A stretch of DNA of 64,000 nt from Oncomelania hupensis (Eukaryota; Mollusca; Gastropoda; Littorinimorpha; Pomatiopsidae): contig CM072511.1 of assembly GCA_036898135.1 (NCBI GenBank), positions 161,410,314-161,474,313 on the forward strand. Direction: 5' to 3'. The position numbers and the translations under genes were made by a program. The notes under the pieces are model-generated. The model had not been told where the DNA came from and did not search any database. It worked only from the letters and a program-made list of their open reading frames with translations. Below, piece by piece: positions 10,103 to 20,975 of the stretch (its first letter is position 1; every line of letters begins with the position of its first letter).

Positions 10103-10184
10103 ACTTTTTTGACGGAAAGAGCCAATTTTGACTTAGATTCTTAAATTTCTAGAAGAAATTTGCGTTCTTTCCGTCAAAAAAGTG
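10103..10184. repeat. Inverted repeat, possible hairpin
   Basis: CTTTTTTGACGGAAAGA (from about 10104) is matched by its reverse complement TCTTTCCGTCAAAAAAG (to about 10183). The match extends imperfectly inward (CCAATTTT against AAATTTGC) and leaves a loop of about 30 bases. It could be the core of a small DNA element; no outer boundaries were found. Confidence 0.7.
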
Positions 10185-10233
10185 CTTTCCGACTCCTACA
10201 TTCTAAAAGTACCCCATTTAGCCATCAATACAA

Positions 10234-10234
<1 letters not shown>

Positions 10235-10282
<48 letters not shown>

Positions 10283-10300
10283 TGTGTGTGTGTGTACGCG
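10235..10300. repeat. (TG)n microsatellite
   Basis: TG run with a few interruptions; a TG-rich tail continues to about 10335. Confidence 0.9.
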
Positions 10301-10319
10301 CGTGTGCGTGCAGGTAGAT

Positions 10320-11334
10320 GTGTTATATGTGTGTATCTTCTTTTTTTTCATGCAGATAACGATTTTGAATGCTATGTTGTATGAAATGTGGTTTTTAAAC
10401 CTTGTAAATTTATTTGAGTGTTTCCGTTTTGTTGGTATGCTAAGTCCTACTATTGTTGTTTGTGTCTGTTTATATTATGTACACCACCATTGTCATTTTA
10501 ATACAAATACCACTTTATTTGTCTCACACGGAGCAATTACACTGACGGCGGTACATATTTATTTCCAATTTAATATGTACAGGGCAACAAAATGCATTTC
10601 GCAACACACAAAACGACAGTAAGGTTTTTTTCTGTCATGAAGATACCAAAAAATGTTGTCGTATTCTAACCGGAAGAAGAACTCACATTTGTGAGATCGC
10701 TCTAGAGCTGTGGGAACATAGAGCCGTGGGAATACAAACACAACCGTTGGAAAACACACATGCGCATACACCAACTGGCCAAAGGTGGTCGTTTTCCCAT
10801 GACATACATGTGTATATTGTACATACAGACCAGCACAAGATGACCGCTTGGCATAACCTTCATGTGTCCATTGCATACAAACTGCCCAGACTCGTCTGTA
10901 AACCTTTTCCCTGTTAGCCCGCGTACGAGTTTCCTCCGAAGGTCCTGTCATCAAGTCACAGGCTTTACAAGGTAACAGGTTTTATTCCTGTTCATATATA
11001 CACTATGGCCGTTTGACATGGCATACATGAGCGTCGGAGAAGTACTTCAATAGTGGATATCATAATGTACACAATTTTGCAAATACGTCAATCCGAACCT
11101 TCTAGATCTCTCAGATCAGGTCAGATTGTTTGTATTTAAAGTCTTTCTAGATCTCTACATTGATAGTAATTACACGTAGTTAATAAACATGAAGAGACCA
11201 AACAAAGAAACCTGTTGACTGGATGCGGCAGAGACAGGGACTATTAAGCCACACGTAATGTCAAACAAGATGACAAGCCGTTCAAATGTATTTCCAGACT
11301 CTCACACACACGGTCCAAAACTCTCAATCAAATC
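10320..11334. other. No gene recognised
   Basis: AT-rich DNA. A word close to CATGACATACATGTGTA recurs at 10798, loosely at 10854 and 11017, and earlier at 8898, pointing to a decayed dispersed repeat. No coding motif was seen. Confidence 0.4.
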
Positions 11335-12258
11335 AATATTTCATTTATTGTCTATTTACACATTCAGGTGATATTAGACATTAATTAATAACAACAACAA
11401 TATAAATCAAATCCCAATTAAGAAACCCGATAACAAAATGACATGAAAGGGAAAGAGGGATTTAACACCAAACTATAAAAGTCTACCAATAGGAGTCATT
11501 GCAATAATTTTCACAACTGCTGTTATCTGTGAATGAATGATGTAATACATCATCTAAAGAATGTCCATATTCAGTCAAATGATGTCCTTGGTTTTCATAC
11601 ATTGCATTAAAAACTGGACATTCAAATAAAATATGGTAAACTGATATATTTTTGCCACACATACACTCAATATCTGCTGAATATTTAGTATTCCATGAGT
11701 TCAGTCTTAACTTGTATATTAATTTTGACAACTGTCGTGAACAGTTCGGTACAGTAACCTTTTTAATGCTAGTATCTTGACATACTACTTTTTCTAATAA
11801 GGAATACATTTCAGGACAACACATACTCAAATTGTTGACAGAAATGGAATGTAATGATCTTATTGCTCCCTGTTTGGCTAACTTGTCACACACTTCATTC
11901 CAATGAATTCCACAATGTGCTGGAACCCAACAGAAATCAACAACTATACCTCTAGAGAACATACAATGGATCATATGTTTCATTTCATATATGAATTCAT
12001 TTCTTACTTTGGAATTACCCTGTTTTAAAGCATACAAACCCGCTTTTGAATCGACACAAATCAGTAAACCAAAGAGCTCTAACGGTAAAGTCCTAATGTA
12101 ATTTAGAGCCATTACAATAGCATAAAGCTCACTCGTAAAGATAGAAAACCCTTTTCCTAGATAATATGAGCGTCTTACATTTAATGCAGGAATGATAAAG
12201 GCCGATCCACTATCTAAAGATTCTAATACCAAACCATCAGTAAAAATCTCCAAAAATC
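11335..12258 (-). pseudogene. LINE ORF2 C-terminus: RNase H plus CCHC-like tail, 5'-truncated
   Basis: An open frame of about 256 codons (12253 to 11483) has no natural ATG and starts in mid-domain. It encodes a type-I RNase H with all four acidic positions: Asp in IFTDG, Glu in FTSELYA, Asp in ICVDSKAG and Asp in CDKLAKQGA, with the usual VDFCWVPAHCGI block before the last one. About 100 residues later comes a Cys-rich tail, CMCGKNISVYHILFEC, as in RNase H-bearing LINEs (I/Jockey-related groups). The reverse transcriptase is missing, so this is a 5'-truncated insertion. The 3' UTR (11482 to about 11335) ends with an AATAAA-like signal. A second relic of the same kind is at 59178-59590. Confidence 0.85.
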
Positions 12259-12264
12259 TGCATG

Positions 12265-12570
12265 TTCAAAAGCGTCCATTTTCTTGGCGAAGTTGTGACC
12301 GGGCTTGATCCTAACCCAGCCAACTGAACACATGGAATGATGGGCTACTAACCTAAGCTACCTGCAAGCCACAATAACATGACTTTAACCTTCGACAAAG
12401 TACAAAGACGACCGCTCTAACGTGCTTAGCAGTAGTGAAAGTATCCACGAAGTAAACAAATGATGAATTTCGGCCCAGTTGTTCTTGAGGTAAGGCCAAA
12501 CCTGTGTTTTGAACAAAAAACAACAAGAAATTGGGAGCGACGGACCGACCGACCGAATGACGGACAACCG
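12265..12570 (+). mobile_element. Family Z dispersed element, single-unit copy
   Basis: TGGCGAAGTTGTGACC at the left, a segment with GGAATGATGGGCTACTAACC, then AGTAGTGAAAGTATC and AATGATGAATTTCG. The middle segment corresponds to one unit of the 45-bp satellite (GGAATGAAGCCATGCACTAAAC), present here once. GACCGACCGACC-type words close it. Confidence 0.65.
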
Positions 12571-12914
12571 GACTGCTGCCGAAGAATGGTTCATGATTTA
12601 AAGGTACCTGCACAGAAAAAAACAAAAAACAACAACAAAAAAAAGCTCAACAAAATCGCTTTTGCCGTTTTATGAGATTTTGAGCAAAACGTGTTGAGCA
12701 ACACAATGACTCAAGTGACCTTGGCCTTTGCTGTGGAGCAAATGTGTTGACGCTGGAGGCAGGCCACTATTCTAGGTACTGTGTCTGTGAACTTCGGCCT
12801 TGAACGAAATCCCTGCAGTGACTCTTGGGATAAGGCTTCCTATGGACCGACAGACAAATGGACCGACCGATAGACCGACCTTTGATTGCACACCTCCGCC
12901 CTGCCGTCCCGATT
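12571..12914. other. No gene; repeat-like tail
   Basis: Contains the short inverted repeat GTGTTGAGCAACAC (about 12690) and GACCGACAGAC/GACCGACCGA words (12845-12880) like those ending family Z, so it may be a second, diverged Z piece. Confidence 0.4.
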
Positions 12915-14042
12915 ATTTAAAAGTATGTCTGTAAATACAACAAAAGTAATTCTGTAAATACAACAAAAGTAAGTATGTATGTAAATGCAGCAAGTAAGTC
13001 TGTAAATACAACAAAAGTAAGTCTGTAAATACAACAAAAGTAAGTCTGTAAATACAGCAAAAGTATGTCTGTAAATACAACAAAGGTAAGTCTGTAAATA
13101 CAACAAAAGTATGTCTGAAAATACAACAACAGTAAGTCTGTAAATACAACAAAAGTAAGTCTGTAAATACAACAAAAGTAAGTCTGTAAATACAACAAAA
13201 GTAAATCCCTAAATACAGCAACAGTAAGTCTGTAAACACAACAAAAGTAAATCTGTAAATACAGCAAAAGTAAGTCTGTAAATACAACAAAAGTAAGTCT
13301 GTAAATACAACAAAAGTAAGTCTCTAAATACAGCAAAAGTAAATCTGTAAATACAACAAAAGTAAATCTGTAAATACAACAAAAGTAAGCCTGTAAATAC
13401 AACAAAAGTAAGTCTGTAAATACAACAAAAGTAAGTCTGTAAATACAACAAAAGTAAGTCTGTAAGTCTGTAAATACAACAAAAGTAAAGTAAGTCTTTA
13501 AATACAACAACAGTAAGTCTGTAAATACAAGAACAGTAAGTCTGTAAATCCAACAAAAGTAAGTCTGTAAACACAACAAAAGTAAGTCTGTAAATACAAC
13601 CACAGTAAGTCTGTAAATGCAACAAAAGTAAGTCTGTAAATACAACAACAGTAAGTCTGTAAATACAACAAAAGTAAGTCTGTAAATACAACAACAGTAA
13701 GTCTGTAAATACAACAAAAGTCAGTCTGTAAATACAACAACAGTAAGTCTGTAGATACAACAAAAGTAAGTCTGTAAATACAGCAAAAGTAAATCTGTAA
13801 ATACAACAAAAGTATATCTGTAAATACAACAAAAGTATGTCTGTAAATACAACAAAAGTAAGTCTGTAAATACAACAAAAGTATGTCTGTAAATACAACA
13901 ACAGTAAGTCTGTAAATACAACAACAGTAAGTCTGTAAATACAACAAAAGTAAGTCTGTAAATACAACAAACGTAAGTCTGTAAATACAACAACAGTAAG
14001 TCTGTAAATACAACAAAAGTAAGTCTGTAAATACAACAAAAG
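12915..14042. repeat. 23-bp minisatellite, about 48 units
   Basis: Unit core GTCTGTAAATACAACAAAAG, with variants (ATGTCTG, CAACAACAG, CAGCAAAAG). All three minus-strand frames stay open because the unit has no stop on that strand, giving artefactual frames up to 340 codons (LLLYLQTYFCCIYRLTFVVF). On the plus strand most units carry AAAGTAAGT, a splice-donor-like word. On the minus strand they carry TTGTATTTACAG, an acceptor-like word. Confidence 0.95.
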
Positions 14043-14179
14043 CGTTGGTATTATTAAGATAACTGGTTGTCTAAAATGGAGAGTAGCGTTGTACGAAAAG
14101 AGTAGAGAAGAAGGATACCTGTGAAATGGAGAGACCGGATTTTTTGTTTGTTTCTTTCTTTGTTTGTTTGAGGGAAAAA

Positions 14180-14240
14180 TGAGGAGAGAGGCAGTATACA
14201 ATACAACTTTATTGTCCAATAACAACCACAAATGTTCCTC
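14180..14240 (-). mobile_element. LINE 3' end fragment
   Basis: On the minus strand, GGACAATAAAGTTGTATTG places AATAAA just before the end of the element, as in many LINE 3' ends. No body is preserved. Confidence 0.45.
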
Positions 14241-14344
14241 TGTATTGGCCTGGAAGAGTACAAACTACAGGGAGTTATATATAATTACGCAGGAAGTTAT
14301 TTACGAGATCCAGAGCATCCAGGGTGTCTATTTGTGGTGACAGA

Positions 14345-14690
14345 GTTGCCTTGTTGTCACATAAATATAAGATTTCATGGGCTCACGTTGCTCGAACCGA
14401 CCGCTACGCTTTGAATTTCAGATGTCTCTTCCTTGTTGCGTAAACAAACAACTGTGCCTACTATTCACACTTTATTAGCAATGCTATTTTTTGAGGGGAA
14501 TAAACCTTGACGCACATAAACAAAAAAATGTATGGATTTATATCGACCACAGTACTTTAAAAAGAAGTTATTTTGAGGCGCTTAAAGTTTGTTGCGGTGT
14601 TTTTTTTTTTTTTTTTTTTTTCGTGAAGGCAGCACTCACTGTGAATTTAAAAAGGATCGGTGAGGCTAAAAATGTGTGGTCCTGATGCCC
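14345..14690 (+). mobile_element. Family W dispersed repeat, copy 1
   Basis: Shares its left part (GTTGTCACAT, GGGCTCACGTTGCTCGAACC) and right part (CACTCACTGTGAAT, AAAAGGATC) with 16780-17255, but the middles differ. A run of about 22 T lies at 14600-14621. No frame or recognised class; it could be a non-autonomous DNA element or a retroposon. Confidence 0.55.
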
Positions 14691-15769
14691 CTCAAATGGA
14701 AGAGTGCATCAAAGTACGTTAGTATTGGTGCTAGTAAAATCCCTCCCGATGTCTCCATCCGTCATTGCTTCCCCTCTTTCGCCACCAAACACAGCAGTTA
14801 TGAACCGGACACCCAGATATACCGGAACCTCAACTGACATTCTGCGCAAAGGACCGGTGTTCCCATTTGCGTTCAGCTCCCATCAGTCCGGATGCCTATC
14901 CCTTTCAGACGTCATCATAGAACGATGACGTAACTCTTCCTGCCCGCGTTTTTGAGATATATATTCTAGTGTAGTTTTGTTGTTGTTGTTGTTGTTGTTT
15001 GCTTTTGTTTTTTGTGTTTTTTTTTAACCCCTGATAGGTGTACATCGCAATATATTTTAGGTAACCACTTTGTAAGCTTATTTTTCCTGCTTCGTGGATT
15101 GTAATCCGAAGCTTGTATTTCACAGTTTACGACAGGCACAAATAAAGGGATATTAAACGATGTCGCGAAACGAAACGCTCGCGAGTATTTTATTTTCCAA
15201 GTGCAAATTGTTATGTAGAGTGCCTGTGGTAGATTTAGAAATATGACGTCAATTTTGCTGCGTGTCAATCGCCATTTTTTGTATTCCTGGAAAAGAATAA
15301 AATGGACGATTTTTTATCGATAATTCTTTTGTGTGAAAGATTGTGATTAATGCCAATAATAAAATTTTAGGGAAAGCAAAGAGGTTGTGAACTATTAATT
15401 TTATAAAATATAATATTTGAAGTGATAGTTACTTTTTTGCGTTGTGAAGTTTTCATTGGTTGTTATAATGATAAAAGTATGGTAGCCTTGGTGAAATGGA
15501 ATTGAGGCGAAATCGGTTAGGAAAACTGAAGAATCAGTTGGGAGAGAGATCTAGACTGGACAGGGAGGATTCTACCCAAGCTCCGAGGCAACTTATTCTG
15601 TGGGGTGCCAACGACAGTTTAGCTGGAGGCTGAATGTTGTCTGATGTGGTTGGGCCAGGAAAATGAGTTGTTCCTCAGCGTTTGATCAGCTTTAGCTGAA
15701 TTCTGGCACCGTAGGGTAAATATTTAGATTTTTCTTCATTCAAGATAATTTCCCAAGAAGATTGATAAG
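14691..15769. other. No gene recognised
   Basis: Contains a (TTG)n run near 14978-15000. A 45-codon ATG frame at about 15496-15633 (MELRRNRLGKLKNQLGERSR at its start) has no recognised domain. Nothing else is supported. Confidence 0.4.
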
Positions 15770-15985
15770 TGTGATACTTTGTTCATTGAATATATGTATT
15801 TTCCAGAGGAGAAAAATAGTTTGTTCATTGAATGCATTTGTTTTCCGGAGAAGTGAGATAGTTTGTTCATTGAATGCATTTGTTTTCCAGAGGAGTAAGA
15901 TAGTTTGTTCATTTGAATGCATTTGTTTTCCAGAGAAAGATAGTTGGTTCATATGAATGCAGTTGGTTTTCAGAGGACTGGTATG
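15770..15985. repeat. Imperfect ~54-bp tandem repeat, about four to five units
   Basis: Units share TTTGTTCATTGAATGCATTT and TTTTCCAGAG. Lengths vary slightly and similarity falls off at both ends. Confidence 0.75.
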
Positions 15986-16779
15986 TTGATTAATCATAAT
16001 ATGTTTTTCCAAGCAGAGCCGGACCTGGAGGAGTTTAAGTTTGTATGAAAATAATTTTCATGCACATATCTAAGACTAGTTTTGTTCGGCAGGTGTATTT
16101 TTGTGGTATTATTCGTCTTGGATTTCCGTGACGATGTCATCTTCGAGACTGCACTGAATTCTTCTCTGACGTCTTGCTCATGATCGGGGTGACTGATTCT
16201 ACGATGGAACTGTACGTCAACGAGGGCTACAGAAGTCACTGGTGGGTCACGGACGGCCATTAGATCTAACGGCGACATCGACGTCAAGTTCCAGCTCTTA
16301 TGAACTTTTCCACCAACTCATCTAAACCCGGATTGCTTCATTGGCCAACAACTACAACGAGGACGTTATTAAGAGATAAGTGTAAAGGAAAAAACATTAT
16401 TTTCGGTAACCACGACGGAAAGTATCGCCAAATTATCGTTCCGATTTCGAAGAAAAAATGAACGGAATATAATAAAATAATCGAACTTGGAAAAACGTGT
16501 TATGTGTTTGTGAAGTGTTGGAAAGAAATGGTGTACCTTAGGTTTTTTTATTGAAATAAAACCACGTTCTGGGGTAAGTCATGAAAGTCAAGGAAGTCCT
16601 TCATCAGTAGTGATCACCCAGTAACACCCAGTTTTGCGACAAACGACAACCCGTCCGCCCTTTCTGCAATTGCCATCACCCACCATAGTGTTAATTCAAA
16701 GCCATAATTGTTTAATTAAAGTCTCCAAATCGAAGGCTTTGTTTATTTTTGGCCCAAACGGGCTTATCCTAAAAATCGC
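15986..16779. other. No gene recognised
   Basis: 16120-16320 is GC-richer than its surroundings and open on the minus strand (95 codons), but no protein family is recognised. It could be the edge of an unrecognised element. Confidence 0.35.
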
Positions 16780-17255
16780 ATTGTTATCACATGAAACAAT
16801 GATAAAGTGGGCTTTCGTTGCTCGAATCAACCGCAAAAAAAAAAAAGGATATTTCAATTTCGGTTCTGACTGGGAGTTATTTCCCTTGTTTTTAACGGCA
16901 CGGCCGTGTAACCGTTGACCCTGTTTCTGAATGACCCACGTGGCTTGACGTGCGCGTCGTCGGTGTTTAAGGGTAGGATAAGGTCTAATTTATCAACCTA
17001 AAACCAAAACCCCTACGAGCAATTGTTTTTACGGGTTCTGTCTGTTACCGGCTATGGTAGCTGCTATTTTTAGTAGGTCCAGAGTGTTAGCTGGCTAGCC
17101 AACAGATGTTGCTATTAATAGGTACACAGTCTATGGAATTTAGTTCATTTTTTAAATACCTATACTTTTGAGAGAGTTATTTTTCGTTGTAAGCGTATGT
17201 TTTCAGTGGGACAACACTCACTGTGAATGGTAAAAGGATCTGTCAATGGCGAGTG
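16780..17255 (+). mobile_element. Family W dispersed repeat, copy 2
   Basis: Left: GTTATCACATGAAAC and GGGCTTTCGTTGCTCGAATC. Right: CACTCACTGTGAATGG and AAAAGGATCTGTC. Both blocks match copy 1 (14345-14690) in the same order. This copy is longer in the middle. Confidence 0.55.
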
Positions 17256-17272
17256 GTCAAAGTACATGCATC

Positions 17273-17500
17273 CCTTTAAAAGTACTTACCACTAACTGAA
17301 ACTTTAAAAGTACTTACCACTAACTGAAACTTTAAAAGTACATACCACTAACTGAAACTTTAAAAGTACTTACGACGAACTAAAACTCTAAAAGTACTTG
17401 CCACTAACTCAAACTTTAAAAGTACTTACCACTAACTGAATTTTTAAAAGTGCCTACCACTAACTCAAACTTTAAAAATGCATACCACTAACTGAAACGC
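17273..17500. repeat. 28-bp minisatellite, about eight units
   Basis: Unit TTTAAAAGTACTTACCACTA plus ACTGAAAC, with point changes among copies (TACGACG, TGCCTAC, ATGCATAC). Confidence 0.9.
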
Positions 17501-17959
17501 AAACATATTTGGACATGTAGAACAATGTCTGACGGTGGATTAGATACTAAAATATCAGTCGTGTTGGGCAATTACGACAGAGTAATGTAGGTTGAAACTA
17601 TGAGGCCAACAAAACTGTCCCCAATATTGGGGACATCTACCTAGCCAACTTCGCCTTTATATAGTCTTGTCCCCTGTGCTTCAATTGTCAAGCGTGACCA
17701 AGCAACGTAAGCTTATACAAGCAGGCAGCTGTGTTAGAGCTATGCTCACCATGAGTATGACACTGCAGCTAAAAGTTGAAGGAACAAAACTACAGAGACA
17801 AAAGATCACGTTTTCGGACTATGAGCTGACACTCCAGTCCTGTACTTCCGTCAGTACAAAATCGTGGGATATTATGAGTGCGGAGGCAGAGAGAAGGCTA
17901 TTTATAGTGCAGCATATAGAGGAATTTAAAACAAGGAAACCAAGAAAAGATTAGTGCGC

Positions 17960-17962
<3 letters not shown>
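17501..17962. other. No gene recognised; one 95-codon frame
   Basis: A plus-strand frame at 17667-17954 reads through ordinary-composition DNA but shows no known domain or conserved motif. It ends next to a CT array. It could be part of an unrecognised element. Confidence 0.3.

Positions 17963-18044
<82 letters not shown>
17963..18044. repeat. (CT)n microsatellite
   Basis: About 40 CT units ending in TATATATA. Confidence 0.95.
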
Positions 18045-18051
<7 letters not shown>

Positions 18052-18146
18052 GAGTTATGATTTAGAAGAATGGGGGGGGGGAGAGGTGAAGAGAAGAGAG
18101 AAAAAGAGATATCTGAGGGAGAGAAAGAAAGCTAGATATCACATAA

Positions 18147-19165
18147 ATGAAACCAGCGGGCTTAATTGGGTTTTTCATTATGCAGCAGAAAATTGCAATT
18201 GCATTTAAGACCAAATGAAGTTTACAGACAAAGGCAGATCGTCAGAGCTAGAAAGACAGAAAGAAAAAAAAAAGACACACAGAAAAAGAGACACAGATCA
18301 GACGGCTAAATAGAAGTGCTTCTTATTGTCCCAGAGAAGATTGGACAATGGAGATAACCATGAAGACAAAGACCATCCTGCAAGGCACAGTGCAAGGAGG
18401 TAGAAGAAGAGGGAGACCGAAAAGGAAGTGGGAGGACAACATTCGAGAATGGACTGGTTTGACACTGAGTGAAACAATCAAGGTTGCTGAGGACAGGGAA
18501 AGATGGAGTACGATGGTTAAACGATCATCTGTGGTGCCCCTACGACCTCCAAGTTATGGGATAGGATAGAGAATAGGATAGGAATGAAGACAAAAACAAA
18601 CTCAGAGACAGACATTGTACAGAGGTAAGCAGACAGACAAACAGACAGACAGATACAAGAAAGACAGAAATCAAAATCGGACACCTCCTGGCGTTCGAGG
18701 GACTTTCACCGTGTGAGGAAACATTTCAACTCCATTTAAGACAAACACGAACTCAGACACAGACAGACAACGACCAACACGGACATCCAGACAAAGACAG
18801 CCACACAGACACCAGCGGCCTTAAGTGAGCTTTTCAATGTGTGAAGGAAAAGCGCACATTCATTTAAGAAGCACAAAGACACAGACACATTACCAAGAGA
18901 CAAACACAAAGACAGAGACGAAGATGAAAACAGCTGCAGATGAAAGCAGGCTTAATGTGGACTGAGCTTTTTATTGTGTGAGGGTAAATTTTACATTTTC
19001 GACAACAAAAGAAAAACTGAACAAAAACAATGGGTATGCTTTGGACAGACAGAGATTGACAGAGACAGGGAGACAGAGATAGAGTTGAAATCCATCTGGT
19101 TTAGGTGGGCTTCTGATTGTGCGAAGGAAGATTGGGAATGACGTAAGAAACAAACAAAAGAATTC
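18147..19165. repeat. Degenerate ~140-bp tandem repeat, about six units
   Basis: Loose copies of a segment like ACCAGCGGGCTTAATTGGG, then TTTTCATT.TGTG.A, then CATTTAAGA, occur near 18150, 18303, 18675, 18810, 18935 and 19085. They are joined by AGACA-rich linkers. The second unit is broken by the RTE fragment at 18371-18582. Confidence 0.6.
18371..18582 (+). mobile_element. RTE-like LINE 3' fragment with 11-bp TSD
   Basis: Encodes the last ~70 residues of an RTE-type ORF (GRRRGRPKRKWEDNIREWTG, then VVPLRPPSYGIG) and ends in an ATAGG-rich tail. It is flanked by ATGAAGACAAA at 18360-18370 and 18583-18593. A 5'-truncated insertion. Confidence 0.9.
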
Positions 19166-19524
19166 CACCCTTGTTAGGCATAATGGGAAGATTGGATCAC
19201 ATTGGAACAGAACGAGTTAGCAATCTTAAAAACGAAAATAAAAATACATATTAGTTTTTGACCCTCGCGGTTACGAAAATACTGCCCCTATCTGTTCACT
19301 GCAAAACACACACTTCCATCTGCCCTTACTTTTCCGTATCTAACTCTTTAGTTATCACAGTCTACGTCTCTCAATAATATGGCAACATTGCCCGACTTCC
19401 TTTTTTGTTCTTTTGAAATCAAACTCCAAAAGTCTCAGCACGGCGTCACCCAAAACAATTTTAATACGTCCTCCTTTTCCTTATTATCCGTATCGACACC
19501 CAACACCACTCGCAATGCAGTGAT
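19166..19524. other. No gene recognised
   Basis: Mixed DNA without repeats or motifs that could be named. Confidence 0.4.
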
Positions 19525-19668
19525 ATACTAATTTCCAGATTGATTGATACAACAAGATGGCCAGTGCTGGCTGCCAGTTTTATACTTTTAAAGCAGTTAG
19601 CGGATCGAACTCGCGAGCTCTTATAGTCGGTGTCTTATCGCCCGAGTCAATTCTGCCCTAATATGTCG
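19525..19668 (-). mobile_element. tRNA-like SINE head
   Basis: On the minus strand, TTGACTCGGGCGATAAGAC is A-box-like and GCGAGTTCGATCCGC is a good B box about 35 bases downstream. The following body (CTTTAAAAGTATAAAACTGG) has no named domain. The acceptor stem does not pair well, so a functional tRNA is unlikely. Confidence 0.55.
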
Positions 19669-20309
19669 ACTGCAAGGTGACGCGCAGGGCAAGCCTATAA
19701 CCACACTTCCGTCAGGAAACGGAAACAGAGCCACATTTCCTCTTCCGGAATGTGCACGCACATCTCTAGCAAGCTTAACTTCTGAGCTCTTCGAGCCTTG
19801 AGAGGTTGATTAATAATAACAAGGGTGTTTTTTCTGTCCGGTTTTTTCACCCCTTTCTCTTCTCTTTTATAGAAATGAAAACACCAGTTTTTTGTGGCTC
19901 CCAATAAAGCGGTGGGCGTTTTTTTGTGCCATTGCTTAATGTGGTTAATGGGATCTTGATGAGGAGAATGTAAAGAGGAAGGGGAGAAGGTGCCTTTGTC
20001 AGGAAAGAGCGATCCCACAGCGGACAGCTATAAGCAGACACACAAACAAGCATTGCATAATAAAAGGAGGACAAGGCGAGCAAACAAACAATGTGGACTC
20101 GGGAATTAAGAGGGTCGAAAATTCTCTCGGGCTAAAAGGAAGGGTCATGAGATTCATGAATTTCATGAAAATGCAAATGTAGAAAGTGGCATTTTCTCTT
20201 CAATTTTTTTTTTAAAATTAAAGGGACTGTGCGTAATCTTTAATTAACAGTTTTCCCATCTGCCGATGTTGAAGGCGCTGTGGCAAATGGATGCTTTAAA
20301 CTTAGCTTA
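19669..20309. other. No gene recognised
   Basis: A 107-codon minus-strand frame (19695-20018) has no recognised motif. TTCATGAATTTCATGAA near 20150 is a short near-palindrome. Confidence 0.35.
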
Positions 20310-20603
20310 CCTCTAGAATTTGATATAATTACAGTAGATTTAAAAGAAAACCCACTTTTGTATTTTATTGTGTGTGTGGTTGTGTGTATGTATGTGTATG
20401 TGTGTATGCGTGGGAGACATAGAGTGAGTGGGTATGTTTGACTATATTTTAATACTGTGGTGTTTGGTTTTGTGTTTGATGCTTTTATTCTTTTATGTTC
20501 CTTGAGTATTTATTTATGGCTGGCTGTAACTGCGCTTTGAGCTTCTCCTGAGGGAAAGGCGTAGAATTTTTAAATGAAATAAATTATTATTATTATTTTT
20601 AGA
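20310..20603 (+). mobile_element. L2/CR1-like LINE 3' end, 5'-truncated
   Basis: TG-rich 3' UTR-like DNA leads to GGCTGTAACTGCGCTTTGAG, then AAATGAAATAAATTATTATT. The intact LINE ends the same way (GCGCTTTGAG, then AAAATAAATTATTATT at 39842-39909). No coding part remains. Confidence 0.7.
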
Positions 20604-20975
20604 TGCTGACAATTTCTGAGGGCAACACAGCTAATTGACATGGAATGTTAACATCGCCGTTCACCACTAGACTTCTTTCTTGTCATTACAGACAACGTGG
20701 GACAGAGAACATTGAACACTGAATACAAAATACAGAATCCTCGATCGTAAATATTCACAAGGTAGAATTGTGTGTAATGTCCAACAACATTTTAAAGAAA
20801 CCAAATGGTGTTCAAAAATACATCAACTGAATTCAAAATGCGTTTAGAATAGAATAATAATAAAACATTGATTACAATGTGTCGAAAATGACACTCACAT
20901 ATATGACGGAACAATACAATAGCAAACATACACACACGCCCACCCACCCACAGTCAGCGTCATCACATGCAGCGA

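Noticed and set aside
12917..14231. Frames of up to 340 codons rich in LLLYLQTYFCCIYR as a transmembrane repeat protein
   Set aside because: All three minus-strand frames are open through the 23-bp minisatellite simply because the unit has no stop on that strand.
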